Source: Humibacter albus DSM 18994
GTDB taxonomy: Bacteria; Actinomycetota; Actinomycetes; Actinomycetales; Microbacteriaceae
Direction of reading: 5' to 3'
Assembly: GCF_000421825.1 (NCBI RefSeq)
Contig: NZ_ATXT01000016.1
Location: 124,001-188,000 of the forward strand
Length of the DNA: 64,000 nt
Below are positions 41,357 through 49,227 of this stretch, one piece after another. The translations under genes and the position numbers were made by a program. Every line of letters begins with the position of its first letter. The stretch's first letter is position 1. The notes under the pieces are model-generated. The model worked only from the letters and a program-made list of their open reading frames with translations. It did no database searches and had not been told where the DNA came from.

Positions 41357-41878
41357 TTAGTCCTCGCCACGAATCACGATCGACTCGGTCGGCGGCGCAG
41401 GGTTCTGCACCGGGATCGGCGCCGTGCGAGCCGCCTCGATCTCGGTGGCCGCCGTCGGATCGAGCCGCTTCAGGATCTCCATGAAGCGAGCGGCCTCGTC
41501 TGCCTCGCCCAGGGCATCCGCTGCACGTGCTAGGGCGTAGATCGACCGCAGGTACCCGCGGTTCGGTTCGTGCGACCAGGGAGCCGACGGGATGCCGCCG
41601 GCAGCCGTCTCCACGTCGATGGCGTCTGCCAGTGCCTCGGTGCCGCGCCGGTAACCGACGTGGGCGTAGGCGTACGACTCGAGCGGGGCATCCCGGTCGA
41701 AGACCGCCTCGGCGAGCTTCGCCCAAGCGAGGGCGGACCGCGGATGCCTCGCCACCACCAGGCGCAGCACCGCGGGCTCGCCGCCGGCATCCAGCAACTC
41801 GACGACCACATCGCGCTCGGCGGCGAGGCGGATCACGGGCTGGTCTTCCGGCTGCGCAGCCGGGTCGTCGGCGGTCAT
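41357..41878 (-). CDS. DUF3151 family protein
   Basis: A 173-residue soluble helical protein. VVARHPRSALAWAKLAEAVFDRDAPLESYAYAHVGYRRGTEAL, then PWSHEPNRGYLRSIYALARAADALGEADEAARFMEILKRLDP, match the DUF3151 family, which has a TPR-like fold and an unknown role. Relatives lie near purA in mycobacteria and other actinobacteria. The N-terminal 25 residues and C-terminal tail are polar. The start ATG 41878 has the leaderless -10 TAGCAT six bases upstream. Confidence 0.82.
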   Translation of the reverse strand: MTADDPAAQPEDQPVIRLAAERDVVVELLDAGGEPAVLRLVVARHPRSALAWAKLAEAVFDRDAPLESYAYAHVGYRRGTEALADAIDVETAAGGIPSAPWSHEPNRGYLRSIYALARAADALGEADEAARFMEILKRLDPTAATEIEAARTAPIPVQNPAPPTESIVIRGED

Positions 41879-41884
41879 ATGGCC

Positions 41885-41890
41885 ATGCTA
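41885..41890 (-). promoter_or_regulatory. Leaderless -10 box TAGCAT for DUF3151
   Basis: TAGCAT, 6 bases, ATG on the minus strand. There is no Shine-Dalgarno. Confidence 0.6.
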
Positions 41891-41999
41891 GCCAGGCGGC
41901 ACGGCGCAACCTGGAGACCTGCGGTACGTGCGCCGGATGCCCGCACAGAGTTCGCCCCGTTCCCGTGCCCGGGCGCGCGCTTCCCCTGCCCGGACGCGC

Positions 42000-42155
42000 C
42001 GTCCCGGGGTAATCCCGGCACACCCGGCGCCCCGGTCCCCGCGCCCCCTCGCCCCGACGCCCCCGGTCCCCGGGCGTCCCCGCCGCGGCGCCGCCGTCCC
42101 CGCGCCCAAGAGGAAGAAGAAGAAGAAGAGGAGAAAGGAGGAAGAGAGCAGTGCG
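42000..42155. repeat. C-runs and GAA-rich purine tract after the YeiH gene
   Basis: From about 42000 to 42105 the + strand is packed with CCCC runs, so the minus strand has many GGGG runs that could form G-quadruplexes. From 42108 to 42145 it is a nearly pure purine run built of GAA/GGA triplets. In the YeiH transcript this reads as a pyrimidine tract and then G-runs, right after the stop codon. Confidence 0.6.
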
Positions 42156-42176
42156 CGGCGGCCCGGGCCCCCGACC

Positions 42177-43370
42177 CTACCCGAGCAGCAGCACCCCGAC
42201 GACGCCCACGACCGCGACGATCACCGTCGCGGCGAACGCGAGCAACAGCGGTCGCCCGCCGACCTTGATCAGCTTGCGGATGTCCACTCCCGCCCCCAGC
42301 GCGAACATCGCCGCCGCGAGAAGAGCGCCCTGCACCGGCTTCGCCACCTCGAGCACGCCGGCCGGCACGACGCCGAGCGACCGCAGCGCGACCATGACGA
42401 CGAAGAGGAGCACGAAGAGCGGGACGATCGGCGGCCGCTTGCCGGAGGCATCCACACCGGCGCGGCGGCGGTGCACGACGCCGATGACCGCCATCATGGG
42501 CGCGAGCAACAGCACCCGAGCGAGCTTGACGATGACTGCGACAGCGAGCGCGCCGCCGCCCAGGATGCCGCCGAGCGCCACCACCTGCGCGACCTCGTGC
42601 GTCGACGCGCCCGCCCACAGCCCTGCCTGGTGGTTGGTCAGGCCGAGAAGCGCCGATCCGAACGGGACCACGAACAGCATCACCGAGCCGAACACCGTCA
42701 CGAGCGCGACCGCGGTGACGACCCCTTCGTCCTTGTCGGTCTGGATCACGCCGTCCACGGCGGCCACGGCGGCAGCCCCGCAGATCGAGGACCCGCCGGC
42801 GATGAGCACGCGCTGCGTGTAGGGCACGCCGAGCCACTTTCCGACGAGCAGCGTGCCGCTGAACCCGACCCCGACAACGGCGACCGCCAGCAGGATGACG
42901 CCCCACCCGAGCCCGATCACGTCACCCACCACCAGCTGCAGCCCGAGCAGGATGATGCCCAGCCGCAGCAGCTTCTTCGCGGCGAACGAAAGCCCCGCCT
43001 CGAGCACGCTGGGCACCGGCATCGTGTTGCGCACGAGAACGCCGAGCACGATCGCGACCAGGGTGGCGCTCAACACCGGAACGATGGATGCCACGACCAA
43101 CGCGATCGCGACCGCCACCGCGCACAGTGCGAGGCCGGGTGCCGCCCGGAGCGTTCCGTGCCACAACGAGCGGGGCGCGGAATGCAGCCACGCACGGGCA
43201 GCCACGCCACGAGCCGCACCGGATACCGGTGCCGGCACGGGCGCCGCCCCGGCTCGCGAGTCGGCTCGCGGACCGGCTGGCGTCTCCGCGGCGGACTCCG
43301 ACAGCGGACTGTGCCGAGGGGCCCCCGCGGCGTCGGACGAGATCACGGTGATCGGTGCGGTTCTGCTCAC
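42177..43370 (-). CDS. YeiH/UPF0324 family membrane protein (putative sulfate exporter)
   Basis: A 397-residue membrane protein with about ten helices. The family blocks are visible: LSATLVAIVLGVLVRNTMPVPSVLEAGLSFAAKKLLRLGIILLGLQL, GKWLGVPYTQRVLIAGGSSICGAAAVAAVDGVI, then AGLWAGASTHEVAQVVALGGILG and GVDIRKLIKVGGRPLLLAF. The ICGAAA and STHEVAQV motifs are diagnostic. Its transport substrate is not proven; sulfate or sulfonate export is the usual guess. The N-terminal 55 residues are polar. GTG 43370 is given; the frame is open to 43421. A LysR regulator is divergent, like YeiE-YeiH in E. coli. Confidence 0.85.
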   Translation of the reverse strand: MSRTAPITVISSDAAGAPRHSPLSESAAETPAGPRADSRAGAAPVPAPVSGAARGVAARAWLHSAPRSLWHGTLRAAPGLALCAVAVAIALVVASIVPVLSATLVAIVLGVLVRNTMPVPSVLEAGLSFAAKKLLRLGIILLGLQLVVGDVIGLGWGVILLAVAVVGVGFSGTLLVGKWLGVPYTQRVLIAGGSSICGAAAVAAVDGVIQTDKDEGVVTAVALVTVFGSVMLFVVPFGSALLGLTNHQAGLWAGASTHEVAQVVALGGILGGGALAVAVIVKLARVLLLAPMMAVIGVVHRRRAGVDASGKRPPIVPLFVLLFVVMVALRSLGVVPAGVLEVAKPVQGALLAAAMFALGAGVDIRKLIKVGGRPLLLAFAATVIVAVVGVVGVLLLG

Positions 43371-43427
43371 CCTTCCACCGTCGTCGCAGCGCCACGCCCG
43401 CGGTAGACACCGGTTTCGCATGACGGC

Positions 43428-43442
43428 ATATCATTGTGATAT
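43428..43442. promoter_or_regulatory. Inverted repeat over the LysR promoter
   Basis: ATATCA-TTG-TGATAT spans the -10 box and start codon of the LysR gene, a position typical of LysR autoregulation. It lies 58 bp from the YeiH start. Confidence 0.5.
43429..43434 (+). promoter_or_regulatory. Leaderless -10 box TATCAT for the LysR gene
   Basis: TATCAT, 6 bases (TGTGAT), ATG 43441. Confidence 0.6.
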
Positions 43443-44370
43443 GGCAGCGAATGACCTCGGCGGAACACGTGGCGAGCGCTGGCCCGACCTCTCAGTTCTC
43501 GAACTCCTCGTCGCGATCTCCGAGCACGGGAGCCTGAGCGCAGGCGCGCGCGCGATCGGAATGGCGCAACCCAACGCATCCCGTGCCATCGCGACCTGGG
43601 AGAAGAACCTCGGCATCCGTGTGCTCGAACGCTCCCCGCGTGGTTCGACGCTCACCTCCGACGGCGATGTCGTCGTCGACTGGGCGAGCGCGGTGCTGGA
43701 TGCCGCCGCCGAGCTGCGGACAGCGGTCGAGGCTCTGCGCCGCGACCAGAACTCGCACCTCACGGTGGCCGCGAGCTTGACGGTGGCCGAGCACCTGATC
43801 CCGGTCTGGCTCACCCGGCTGCGCCGTGAGCGCCCCGACCTCGACGTGGGGCTGCTCGTCCACAACTCACGCGAAGTATTCGACCTGGTCGGCTCGGGGC
43901 GCGCTGACGTCGGATTCGTCGAGTCGCCGCGTGTGCCATCCCGCCTGCGGCGCATGTCGGTCGCACACGACAGACTGATCGTGGTGGTCGCACCGTCGCA
44001 TCCGTGGGCCAGGCGCAAGCGTCCGCTCGGACCATCGGAGCTCGCGTCGACATCCCTCGTCGTTCGCGAGCCCGGCTCCGGTACGCGCACGACGCTCGAC
44101 GAGGCATTGTCCGGGTACGACCGCGACGCGCCCGCGATCGAGCTCTCCAGCAACGCGGCCGTGCGCATCGCGGTCGCAAGCGGCGCCGGTCCGGCGGTGA
44201 TCAGCGAGTTGGCCGTGGCCCCTGCAGTGCGCAGCGGCGAGCTCGTCGCCGTGCCGATCGCCGGTCTCGACCTGGTGCGCACGCTGCATGCGGTGTGGAC
44301 GGATGCCGCGGCCCTGCATCCCGCCGCCGCCGACCTGGTGGCCATCGCGCGTCGGCAGCTGGCTCCCTGA
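43441..44370 (+). CDS. LysR family regulator, probable controller of the YeiH gene
   Basis: A 309-residue protein. The winged helix (about 15-75) reads LSVLELLVAISEHGSLSAGARAIGMAQPNASRAIATWEKNLGIRVLERSPRGSTLTSDG. The effector-binding domain (about 105-305) has TVAASLTVAEHLIPVWLTRLRRERPDLDVGLLV and PLGPSELASTSLVVREPGSGTRTTLDEAL. This is the CysB/YeiE-like subgroup layout. It is divergent to the YeiH gene 70 bp away, so control of that exporter is very likely. The start 43441 is chosen by the leaderless -10 box; an earlier ATG at 43420 lies upstream of that box. Confidence 0.92.
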   Translation: MAANDLGGTRGERWPDLSVLELLVAISEHGSLSAGARAIGMAQPNASRAIATWEKNLGIRVLERSPRGSTLTSDGDVVVDWASAVLDAAAELRTAVEALRRDQNSHLTVAASLTVAEHLIPVWLTRLRRERPDLDVGLLVHNSREVFDLVGSGRADVGFVESPRVPSRLRRMSVAHDRLIVVVAPSHPWARRKRPLGPSELASTSLVVREPGSGTRTTLDEALSGYDRDAPAIELSSNAAVRIAVASGAGPAVISELAVAPAVRSGELVAVPIAGLDLVRTLHAVWTDAAALHPAAADLVAIARRQLAP

Positions 44371-44383
44371 TCCCGCCCGTCGC

Positions 44384-44454
44384 GCTGAAACATACCGATT
44401 CGGCCGAGACATACCGCGAAACCGCATGTTTCAGCCGAATCGGTATGTCTCAGC
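44384..44454. repeat. Long inverted repeat, GACATACCG family, copy 1
   Basis: Arms of 29 bp (44384-44412 and 44426-44454) pair at 27 positions around a 13-nt loop; core CATACCGATTCGGC. It starts 14 bp after the LysR stop. A close copy lies at 48109-48173. Confidence 0.8.
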
Positions 44455-44562
44455 GACCGTGGCGAGGCGTGGCGAAGCGAAGCGCGGCGCGGCTAGCGAC
44501 GGGCGAGCTCATCGTTCGCCGCGACGTCGTCCTCATAATGTGCACGTTACTGTGCAAGTTTG

Positions 44563-44568
44563 TACACT
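44563..44568 (+). promoter_or_regulatory. Leaderless -10 box TACACT for the TetR-ABC-YhgE operon
   Basis: TACACT, 6 bases, ATG. Around it TGTGCAC, TGTGCAA and TGTACAC recur at 10-11-bp steps (44539-44567), a likely TetR autoregulation site. TGTGCA at 44539 could be the -35 with an 18-bp spacer. Confidence 0.6.
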
Positions 44569-44574
44569 GGAGTC

Positions 44575-45354
44575 ATGACCACCGACCTACCACGCGCCCG
44601 CGCGCCTCGGCGCGATGCCGCGGAGAACCGTGCCGCGCTGCTCGAGGCGGCGGTGCGGCTGCTGAACGACGACGTCGACGCGTCGCTCGAGTCGATCGCG
44701 GCCGAGGCGGGTCTCAGCCGGCGGGCGGTCTACGGACACTTCGCCACGCGCGATGACCTCGTGCGCGAGGTGCTCACGCGTGGGGCGGCGCGCATGGCGG
44801 CATCCATTCTGCCGATCTCGCATCAGGATGCCCGCATCGAGATCGCGCTCTACGGCGCCACCCTCTGGCGTGAGGTGCAGCACGCCCGCGTCACCGCCGA
44901 GTTCGCGCTACGCGGCCCGCACATCGACATGGTGTCGCACTCGCTCGAACCGGCGCGCGCCAAGCTGCGCGACACCGTACGCCGCGGCGTGAAGGCGGGG
45001 CAACTGCGCCGCGACATCCGGCCCGACGTGCTTGCCCGTCTCATCGAGCGTTCCGCGATCGACGTGCTCACCGAGGCGACGCATGACGGGCTCTCCGCCC
45101 GCGCCGGCCATCGGCTCGTCATGCTGACGGCACTGAGCATGGCCGGCCTCGGCTGGCTCGATGCCGACGACGTGGTGTCGCACGCGCCCGAACTCGCCTT
45201 CCAGCCCGCACGAGGCGGAGTGCCGGCATCCGGAGCCGCCGACGCACCCGACGACTCGACGGGGCGCACGACACGCGGAGCGACCATCGGCAGCACTCCC
45301 CCGGGCGCCCCCGCCGAAGACGCCGTCCGTGACATCACTCGGGAGAACGCATGA
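44575..45354 (+). CDS. TetR family regulator of the YhgE operon
   Basis: A 259-residue regulator. The HTH is RAALLEAAVRLLNDDVDASLESIAAEAGLSRRAVYGHFATRDDLVREVL. A helical ligand domain extends to about 210, followed by a disordered 45-residue tail (GGVPASGAADAPDDSTGRTTRG...) that is unusual for TetR. Its stop overlaps the next ATG (ATGA), so it leads a three-gene operon with a dead ABC protein and a YhgE/Pip permease. It probably represses this operon through the TGTGCA-type repeats in the promoter. Confidence 0.92.
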   Translation: MTTDLPRARAPRRDAAENRAALLEAAVRLLNDDVDASLESIAAEAGLSRRAVYGHFATRDDLVREVLTRGAARMAASILPISHQDARIEIALYGATLWREVQHARVTAEFALRGPHIDMVSHSLEPARAKLRDTVRRGVKAGQLRRDIRPDVLARLIERSAIDVLTEATHDGLSARAGHRLVMLTALSMAGLGWLDADDVVSHAPELAFQPARGGVPASGAADAPDDSTGRTTRGATIGSTPPGAPAEDAVRDITRENA

Positions 45355-46139
45355 GGATCACGCTGACCGACGTGTCGAAGCAGCCCGCGATCGGCGCGGT
45401 CTCGCTCACGTACGGCACGGGCGAGGCGGTGCTCGCTCGCGCGGAGACGGAGCAGCGGCCCACCGTGCTCGGCCTGCTCGCAGCCGGACGCATGAAACCG
45501 GCCACCGGCACGATCACCATCGACGGCGTGCCCGACGCGGCCGCGATCCGGCGCCAGATCGCCCTGATCGACGCCCCCGAGGTGAGCGATCCTGCACCGA
45601 ACGTGACCGTGGCCGGTGTCACCGCGGAGGAGCTCATGTTCGCCGGTCTGCCGTCCGGACCGGTCGCGGTGTCGCGCAGGCTCGACTCGCTCGGGCTGCG
45701 CGCGCACGCCAAGGATGCCATCGGCCAGGTCGCGCCGCGCGTGCGCCTTCGCCTGCTCGTGGAGCTCGCGCTCCTGCGCGAGGGCGTGCACGGAATCGTG
45801 CTCACCTCGCCCGACCGGCACGGCGGTGACCCCAACACGTGGTGGCACCTGGCGCTCGAGGTCGCCTCCCGCGGCTACGCCGTGCTCGTGATCGCCGGGG
45901 ACGCGTCCGCCGCCGCCATCGCCGCCAGCTCGTTGGTCGCCCGGCTCGAGACGCCGTGGGCCACACCCGATCCCGAACCCGACGACGACCCCGGCCGCGA
46001 CGACTCCGACGCTCCGCTCCTGGAACCGGATGTCTTCACCGACCTCCCCGACACCATCACCCGGCCGGTCGCGATCGACCCGGCCGCCACCGACACGGAC
46101 CGTGACGAGAACCGCCACGACGAATCGAGCGACGAATGA
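45351..46139 (+). CDS. Degenerate ABC ATPase-like protein
   Basis: A 262-residue protein that keeps the outline of an ABC ATPase: an N-terminal strand region, TVLGLLAAGRMKPATGTITIDGVPDAAAIRRQIALID where an active protein has the P-loop and the first helix, and a helical subdomain. The Walker A GxxGxGKS is absent (region reads ETEQRPTVLGLL), the LSGGQ signature is replaced by APRVRLRLLVELALL, and Walker B lacks the Asp-Glu (GIVLTSPDRHGG). It cannot bind ATP in the normal way. An acidic tail (about 205-262) ends it. It is coupled to both neighbours and is likely a non-enzymatic partner of the YhgE protein. Confidence 0.72.
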   Translation: MRITLTDVSKQPAIGAVSLTYGTGEAVLARAETEQRPTVLGLLAAGRMKPATGTITIDGVPDAAAIRRQIALIDAPEVSDPAPNVTVAGVTAEELMFAGLPSGPVAVSRRLDSLGLRAHAKDAIGQVAPRVRLRLLVELALLREGVHGIVLTSPDRHGGDPNTWWHLALEVASRGYAVLVIAGDASAAAIAASSLVARLETPWATPDPEPDDDPGRDDSDAPLLEPDVFTDLPDTITRPVAIDPAATDTDRDENRHDESSDE

Positions 46140-48031
46140 AAGTCCTCCCGATGATCGCGGCGGAGCTCCGCCGCCTCACTTCCAGTCGCATGGCGACGAT
46201 CGCGCTGGTCGCCCTGATGTGCGTGCCGATCCTCTACGGCGCGCTCTATCTGTGGGCCAACCGCGACCCGTACGGCAAGCTCGACCAGGTGCCGGCCGCG
46301 ATCGTCGTGGCAGACAACGGCACGACCATCGACGGCAAGACCGTCAACTACGGCGACGAGGTCGCGCGCACGCTCGTGAAGGACAGCTCGTTCGGCTGGC
46401 AGATCGTCTCGGCGAAGCACGCGCAGCGCGGGCTCGACGACCAGGAGTTCGACTTCGCCATCACATTGCCGGCGGACTTCTCGCAGAGCTTGGTGAGCGC
46501 AGCCACGACGTCTCCGCAGCGCGCCGTGGTCACCCTGACCACGAGCGACGCGAACAGCTATCTCGCCTCCACGATCGGCAAGCAGGCCGCGCAGACGATC
46601 AAGGCATCCATCGTGCAAGAGGTGAACCGAGAGGCGGCGAGCCGATTCTTGCTGGCGCTGTCGGACATCCGCTCGAGCCTCTCCACCGCCGCGGATGCCG
46701 CAGGCCGCCTCGCCGACGGTGCGCAGAGCGCGCAGACCGGAGCGGCCTCACTTGCCGACGGCACCTCGCAACTCGCCTCCGGGTCCGCGACGCTGCGCGA
46801 CGGGCTGAACACGCTCGCCTCGCAGACGGCGTCGCTGCCCGCGCAGGCTACCCAGCTCGCCGACGGGGCTCAGCAGGTGGCGGATGGCGACGCCACCATC
46901 TCCGGGTACGCCGATCAGGTCGGCACCGTGTCGCAGACGGCGGCGGATGCCGTCCCCACCGTTCGTGCAGACATCATCGGCTACCTGCAGCAGCAGGGCA
47001 TCCCGCAAGACCAGATCGATCAGGTGATCGCCCGGCTCGACACGCTCGGCACCAAGGTGACCGACGGCAACACGCAGGTTCAGAGCGCAGTCGGGCAGAT
47101 CGATCAGCTCGCGAGCGGCTCGCAGCAGGTGGCGGCGGGAGCGAAGCAACTCGCGGCATCCGCGCCCGCGCTGACGAGCGGCATCCAGCAGGCGGCGTCG
47201 GGGGCGTCCACGCTCGCCGACGGGGCATCCCAGGCGGCCAGCGGAGCCGCGGCGCTGGATGACGGACTCCAGACGCTCGCGAACGGCACCTCCCAGCTCA
47301 AGTCGGGCCTCGACGACGGCGTGAAGCAGATTCCGGCGACGACCGCGAAGCAGCGTGCCGCCCAGGCGAAGACGATCGCCGACCCGGTGAAGCTCGACAA
47401 CTCCAAGGTCACGAACGCCGGGACGTACGGCGCCGGCCTCGCCCCGTTCTTCATCGCGCTGGCGGCCTGGATCGGCATCTACGCGCTGTTCCTCATCGTG
47501 AAGCCGGTGTCACGCCGCGCGATCACGGCACTGCGCTCTCCGCTGCGCATCACGCTCGCCGGCTGGCTCACGCCGGCGGTGCTCGGCGTGGTGCAAATGG
47601 TCGGCCTCTACGTCGTCGTCTTCGCCGGCCTGCATTTCAATGTGACGAACCCGTGGACGACGTTCGGTCTCATGGCGCTCGCCTCGGTGACGTTCGCGGC
47701 GATCATCCTGGCGCTCAACGTGTGGCTCGGCAGCGTAGGCCAGTTCCTCGGGCTGGTCCTGATGGTGTTGCAGCTCGTGACCGCTGGGGGAACGTTCCCC
47801 TGGCAGACTCTGCCGGCGCCGCTCGCGTGGCTGCACCACTGGCTGCCGATGTCATATGCCGTGGACGGAATACGACAGACGATGTATGGAGGCAACGTGT
47901 CGTTCGTGCACGGGGACGCACTCTTCCTCGTCGTCTGGCTCGCGATCGCGCTCGTGCTCACGGCCGTCGGTGTGGTGCGCATGACGCATCACCGCACCCT
48001 GCGCGACCTGCAACCGAGCCTGATCGGCTGA
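46136..48031 (+). CDS. YhgE/Pip family membrane protein
   Basis: A 631-residue protein of the ABC-2-like YhgE/Pip family. One N-terminal helix (about 18-40), then a large extracellular region: IVVADNGTTIDGKTVNYGDEVARTL and long helical repeats with SxxADGAxxLxxGxxxL spacing (about 180-410). Five C-terminal helices (about 430-625) include ALASVTFAAIILALNVWLGSVGQFLGLVLMVLQLVTAGGTFPWQTLP and WLHHWLPMSYAVDGIRQTMYGG, the family's hallmark. Relatives include the phage-infection protein Pip and EsaA-like secretion components. It may export a lipid or peptide. ATGA overlap with the upstream gene. Confidence 0.92.
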   Translation: MKVLPMIAAELRRLTSSRMATIALVALMCVPILYGALYLWANRDPYGKLDQVPAAIVVADNGTTIDGKTVNYGDEVARTLVKDSSFGWQIVSAKHAQRGLDDQEFDFAITLPADFSQSLVSAATTSPQRAVVTLTTSDANSYLASTIGKQAAQTIKASIVQEVNREAASRFLLALSDIRSSLSTAADAAGRLADGAQSAQTGAASLADGTSQLASGSATLRDGLNTLASQTASLPAQATQLADGAQQVADGDATISGYADQVGTVSQTAADAVPTVRADIIGYLQQQGIPQDQIDQVIARLDTLGTKVTDGNTQVQSAVGQIDQLASGSQQVAAGAKQLAASAPALTSGIQQAASGASTLADGASQAASGAAALDDGLQTLANGTSQLKSGLDDGVKQIPATTAKQRAAQAKTIADPVKLDNSKVTNAGTYGAGLAPFFIALAAWIGIYALFLIVKPVSRRAITALRSPLRITLAGWLTPAVLGVVQMVGLYVVVFAGLHFNVTNPWTTFGLMALASVTFAAIILALNVWLGSVGQFLGLVLMVLQLVTAGGTFPWQTLPAPLAWLHHWLPMSYAVDGIRQTMYGGNVSFVHGDALFLVVWLAIALVLTAVGVVRMTHHRTLRDLQPSLIG

Positions 48032-48108
48032 CGCGCGGCCGCTGGCGTCCCGCGGCACCCCGCCGCACCCGCCCGCCGCACCCCGCCCGTCGCACCCCGG
48101 CCGTCGCT

Positions 48109-48173
48109 GAGACATACCGATTCGGCTGAGACAGGCCGCGAAGAGGTATGTCTCAGCCGAATCGGTATGTCTC
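48109..48173. repeat. Long inverted repeat, GACATACCG family, copy 2
   Basis: Arms of 25 bp (48109-48133 and 48149-48173) pair perfectly around a 15-nt loop. It lies 78 bp after the YhgE stop. With copy 1 it flanks the whole TetR-ABC-YhgE operon. Confidence 0.85.
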
Positions 48174-48191
48174 GCGGGAGGACGGGCGGCG

Positions 48192-48250
48192 GGAGGTACG
48201 GGTCCCGACGGCGGCCGGGGCGGCCGGAGGTACGGGTCTCGACGGCGGCC
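48192..48250. repeat. 25-bp direct repeat
   Basis: A 25-bp unit starting GGAGGTACGGGTC occurs at 48192-48216 and 48226-48250 with one mismatch, 34 bp apart, just upstream of the SDR promoter. Confidence 0.75.
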
Positions 48251-48261
48251 TGGCGCGGCGG

Positions 48262-48267
48262 TAGCGT
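48262..48267 (+). promoter_or_regulatory. Leaderless -10 box TAGCGT for the SDR gene
   Basis: TAGCGT, 6 bases, ATG 48274. Confidence 0.6.
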
Positions 48268-48273
48268 GACGCG

Positions 48274-49080
48274 ATGAGGTTCAGCGACAAGGTCGCCGTG
48301 GTGAGCGGCGGCGCCAACGGGATCGGATGGGCCACCGTGCAGCGGCTGCTCGCGGAGGGCGCGAGCGTCGCAATCGTCGACAGGGAGCCGCAGACGGCAT
48401 CCGCTCGGCTCGACGAACTCGCTGTAGGACAACCGGATGCCGCCGCGCGCGCCGCCGTATTCGCCTGCGATCTGCTCGACCCGGTGTCGGTCGACGCAGC
48501 GGTCGCCGGCGTGCTCGAACGGTTCGGTCGTGTCGACGTGCTCGCCTCGGTCGCCGGCGGCGACGTCTACGTGGCCGACGGGCTCGACGAAGAGCACTGG
48601 AACGAAACCGTCAGCCTCAACCTGCACGGCCCCATGCGACTCATCCGCGCGTGCCGCGAGTCGCTGCTGACGCACCACGGGTCGATCGTCATGGTCGGAT
48701 CCGTGAACGGCATCGCGGCGTTCGGCGAACCCGCCTACGCCGCCGCCAAGGCAGGGCTCACGCTGCTCGCGAAGAACCTCGCCGTCGAGTACGGGCCCTC
48801 CGGGGTGCGAATCAACGTCGTCTCGCCCGGCACCGTGCGCACGCGGGTGTGGGACGATCAGGACGGCCCGGATGCCCTCGCCCCGCTCTATCCGCTGCGT
48901 CGCGTCGGCGAACCGGCCGACATCGCCGCCGCCATCGCGTTCCTGGCCTCCGACGACGCTTCCTGGATCACCGGAGTCACCCTGCCGGTCGACGGCGGCG
49001 CGCTCGCCGGACCGCTCACGACGATGACCGCGGTTCTGGGGCCCGGTCCGATCCACCGTCCGCACAGTGACGACGCCTGA
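48274..49080 (+). CDS. Short-chain dehydrogenase/reductase
   Basis: A 268-residue NAD(P)-dependent oxidoreductase with a Rossmann fold. VVSGGANGIGWAT (cofactor loop, about 9-21), an acidic Asp in VAIVDREP that favours NAD, NAG-equivalent ASVAGGDV, catalytic Ser in VMVGSVNG, and YAAAKAGL (Tyr-x-x-x-Lys). C-terminal RVGEPADIAAAIAFLASDDASWITGVTLPVDGG is classic. The substrate is unknown; 3-oxoacyl, sugar or polyol reduction are all possible. Start by the leaderless -10 box. Confidence 0.93.
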   Translation: MRFSDKVAVVSGGANGIGWATVQRLLAEGASVAIVDREPQTASARLDELAVGQPDAAARAAVFACDLLDPVSVDAAVAGVLERFGRVDVLASVAGGDVYVADGLDEEHWNETVSLNLHGPMRLIRACRESLLTHHGSIVMVGSVNGIAAFGEPAYAAAKAGLTLLAKNLAVEYGPSGVRINVVSPGTVRTRVWDDQDGPDALAPLYPLRRVGEPADIAAAIAFLASDDASWITGVTLPVDGGALAGPLTTMTAVLGPGPIHRPHSDDA

Positions 49081-49149
49081 ACGCGTCGGAATGACTTCCC
49101 GCCCTTCCAGGCGCGAGAAGTGGGCCTCTTCGTGTCGTCGGAGCCCAGT

Positions 49150-49165
49150 TTGTGCGACTTGAACC
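49150..49165 (-). repeat. Single copy of the GTTCAAGTCGC element
   Basis: On the minus strand GGTTCAAGTCGCACAA matches the consensus of the repeats at 10662, 10724 and 41167-41283. It lies between the SDR stop and the phosphoesterase promoter. Confidence 0.5.
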
Positions 49166-49215
49166 GGAACGTGCGGGGTCGCGGGTGGCGACCACCCCGT
49201 GTCGGCGGGCGCGGA

Positions 49216-49221
49216 TAGCGT
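49216..49221 (+). promoter_or_regulatory. Leaderless -10 box TAGCGT for the phosphoesterase gene
   Basis: TAGCGT, 6 bases, GTG 49228. Confidence 0.6.
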
Positions 49222-49227
49222 GACGGT

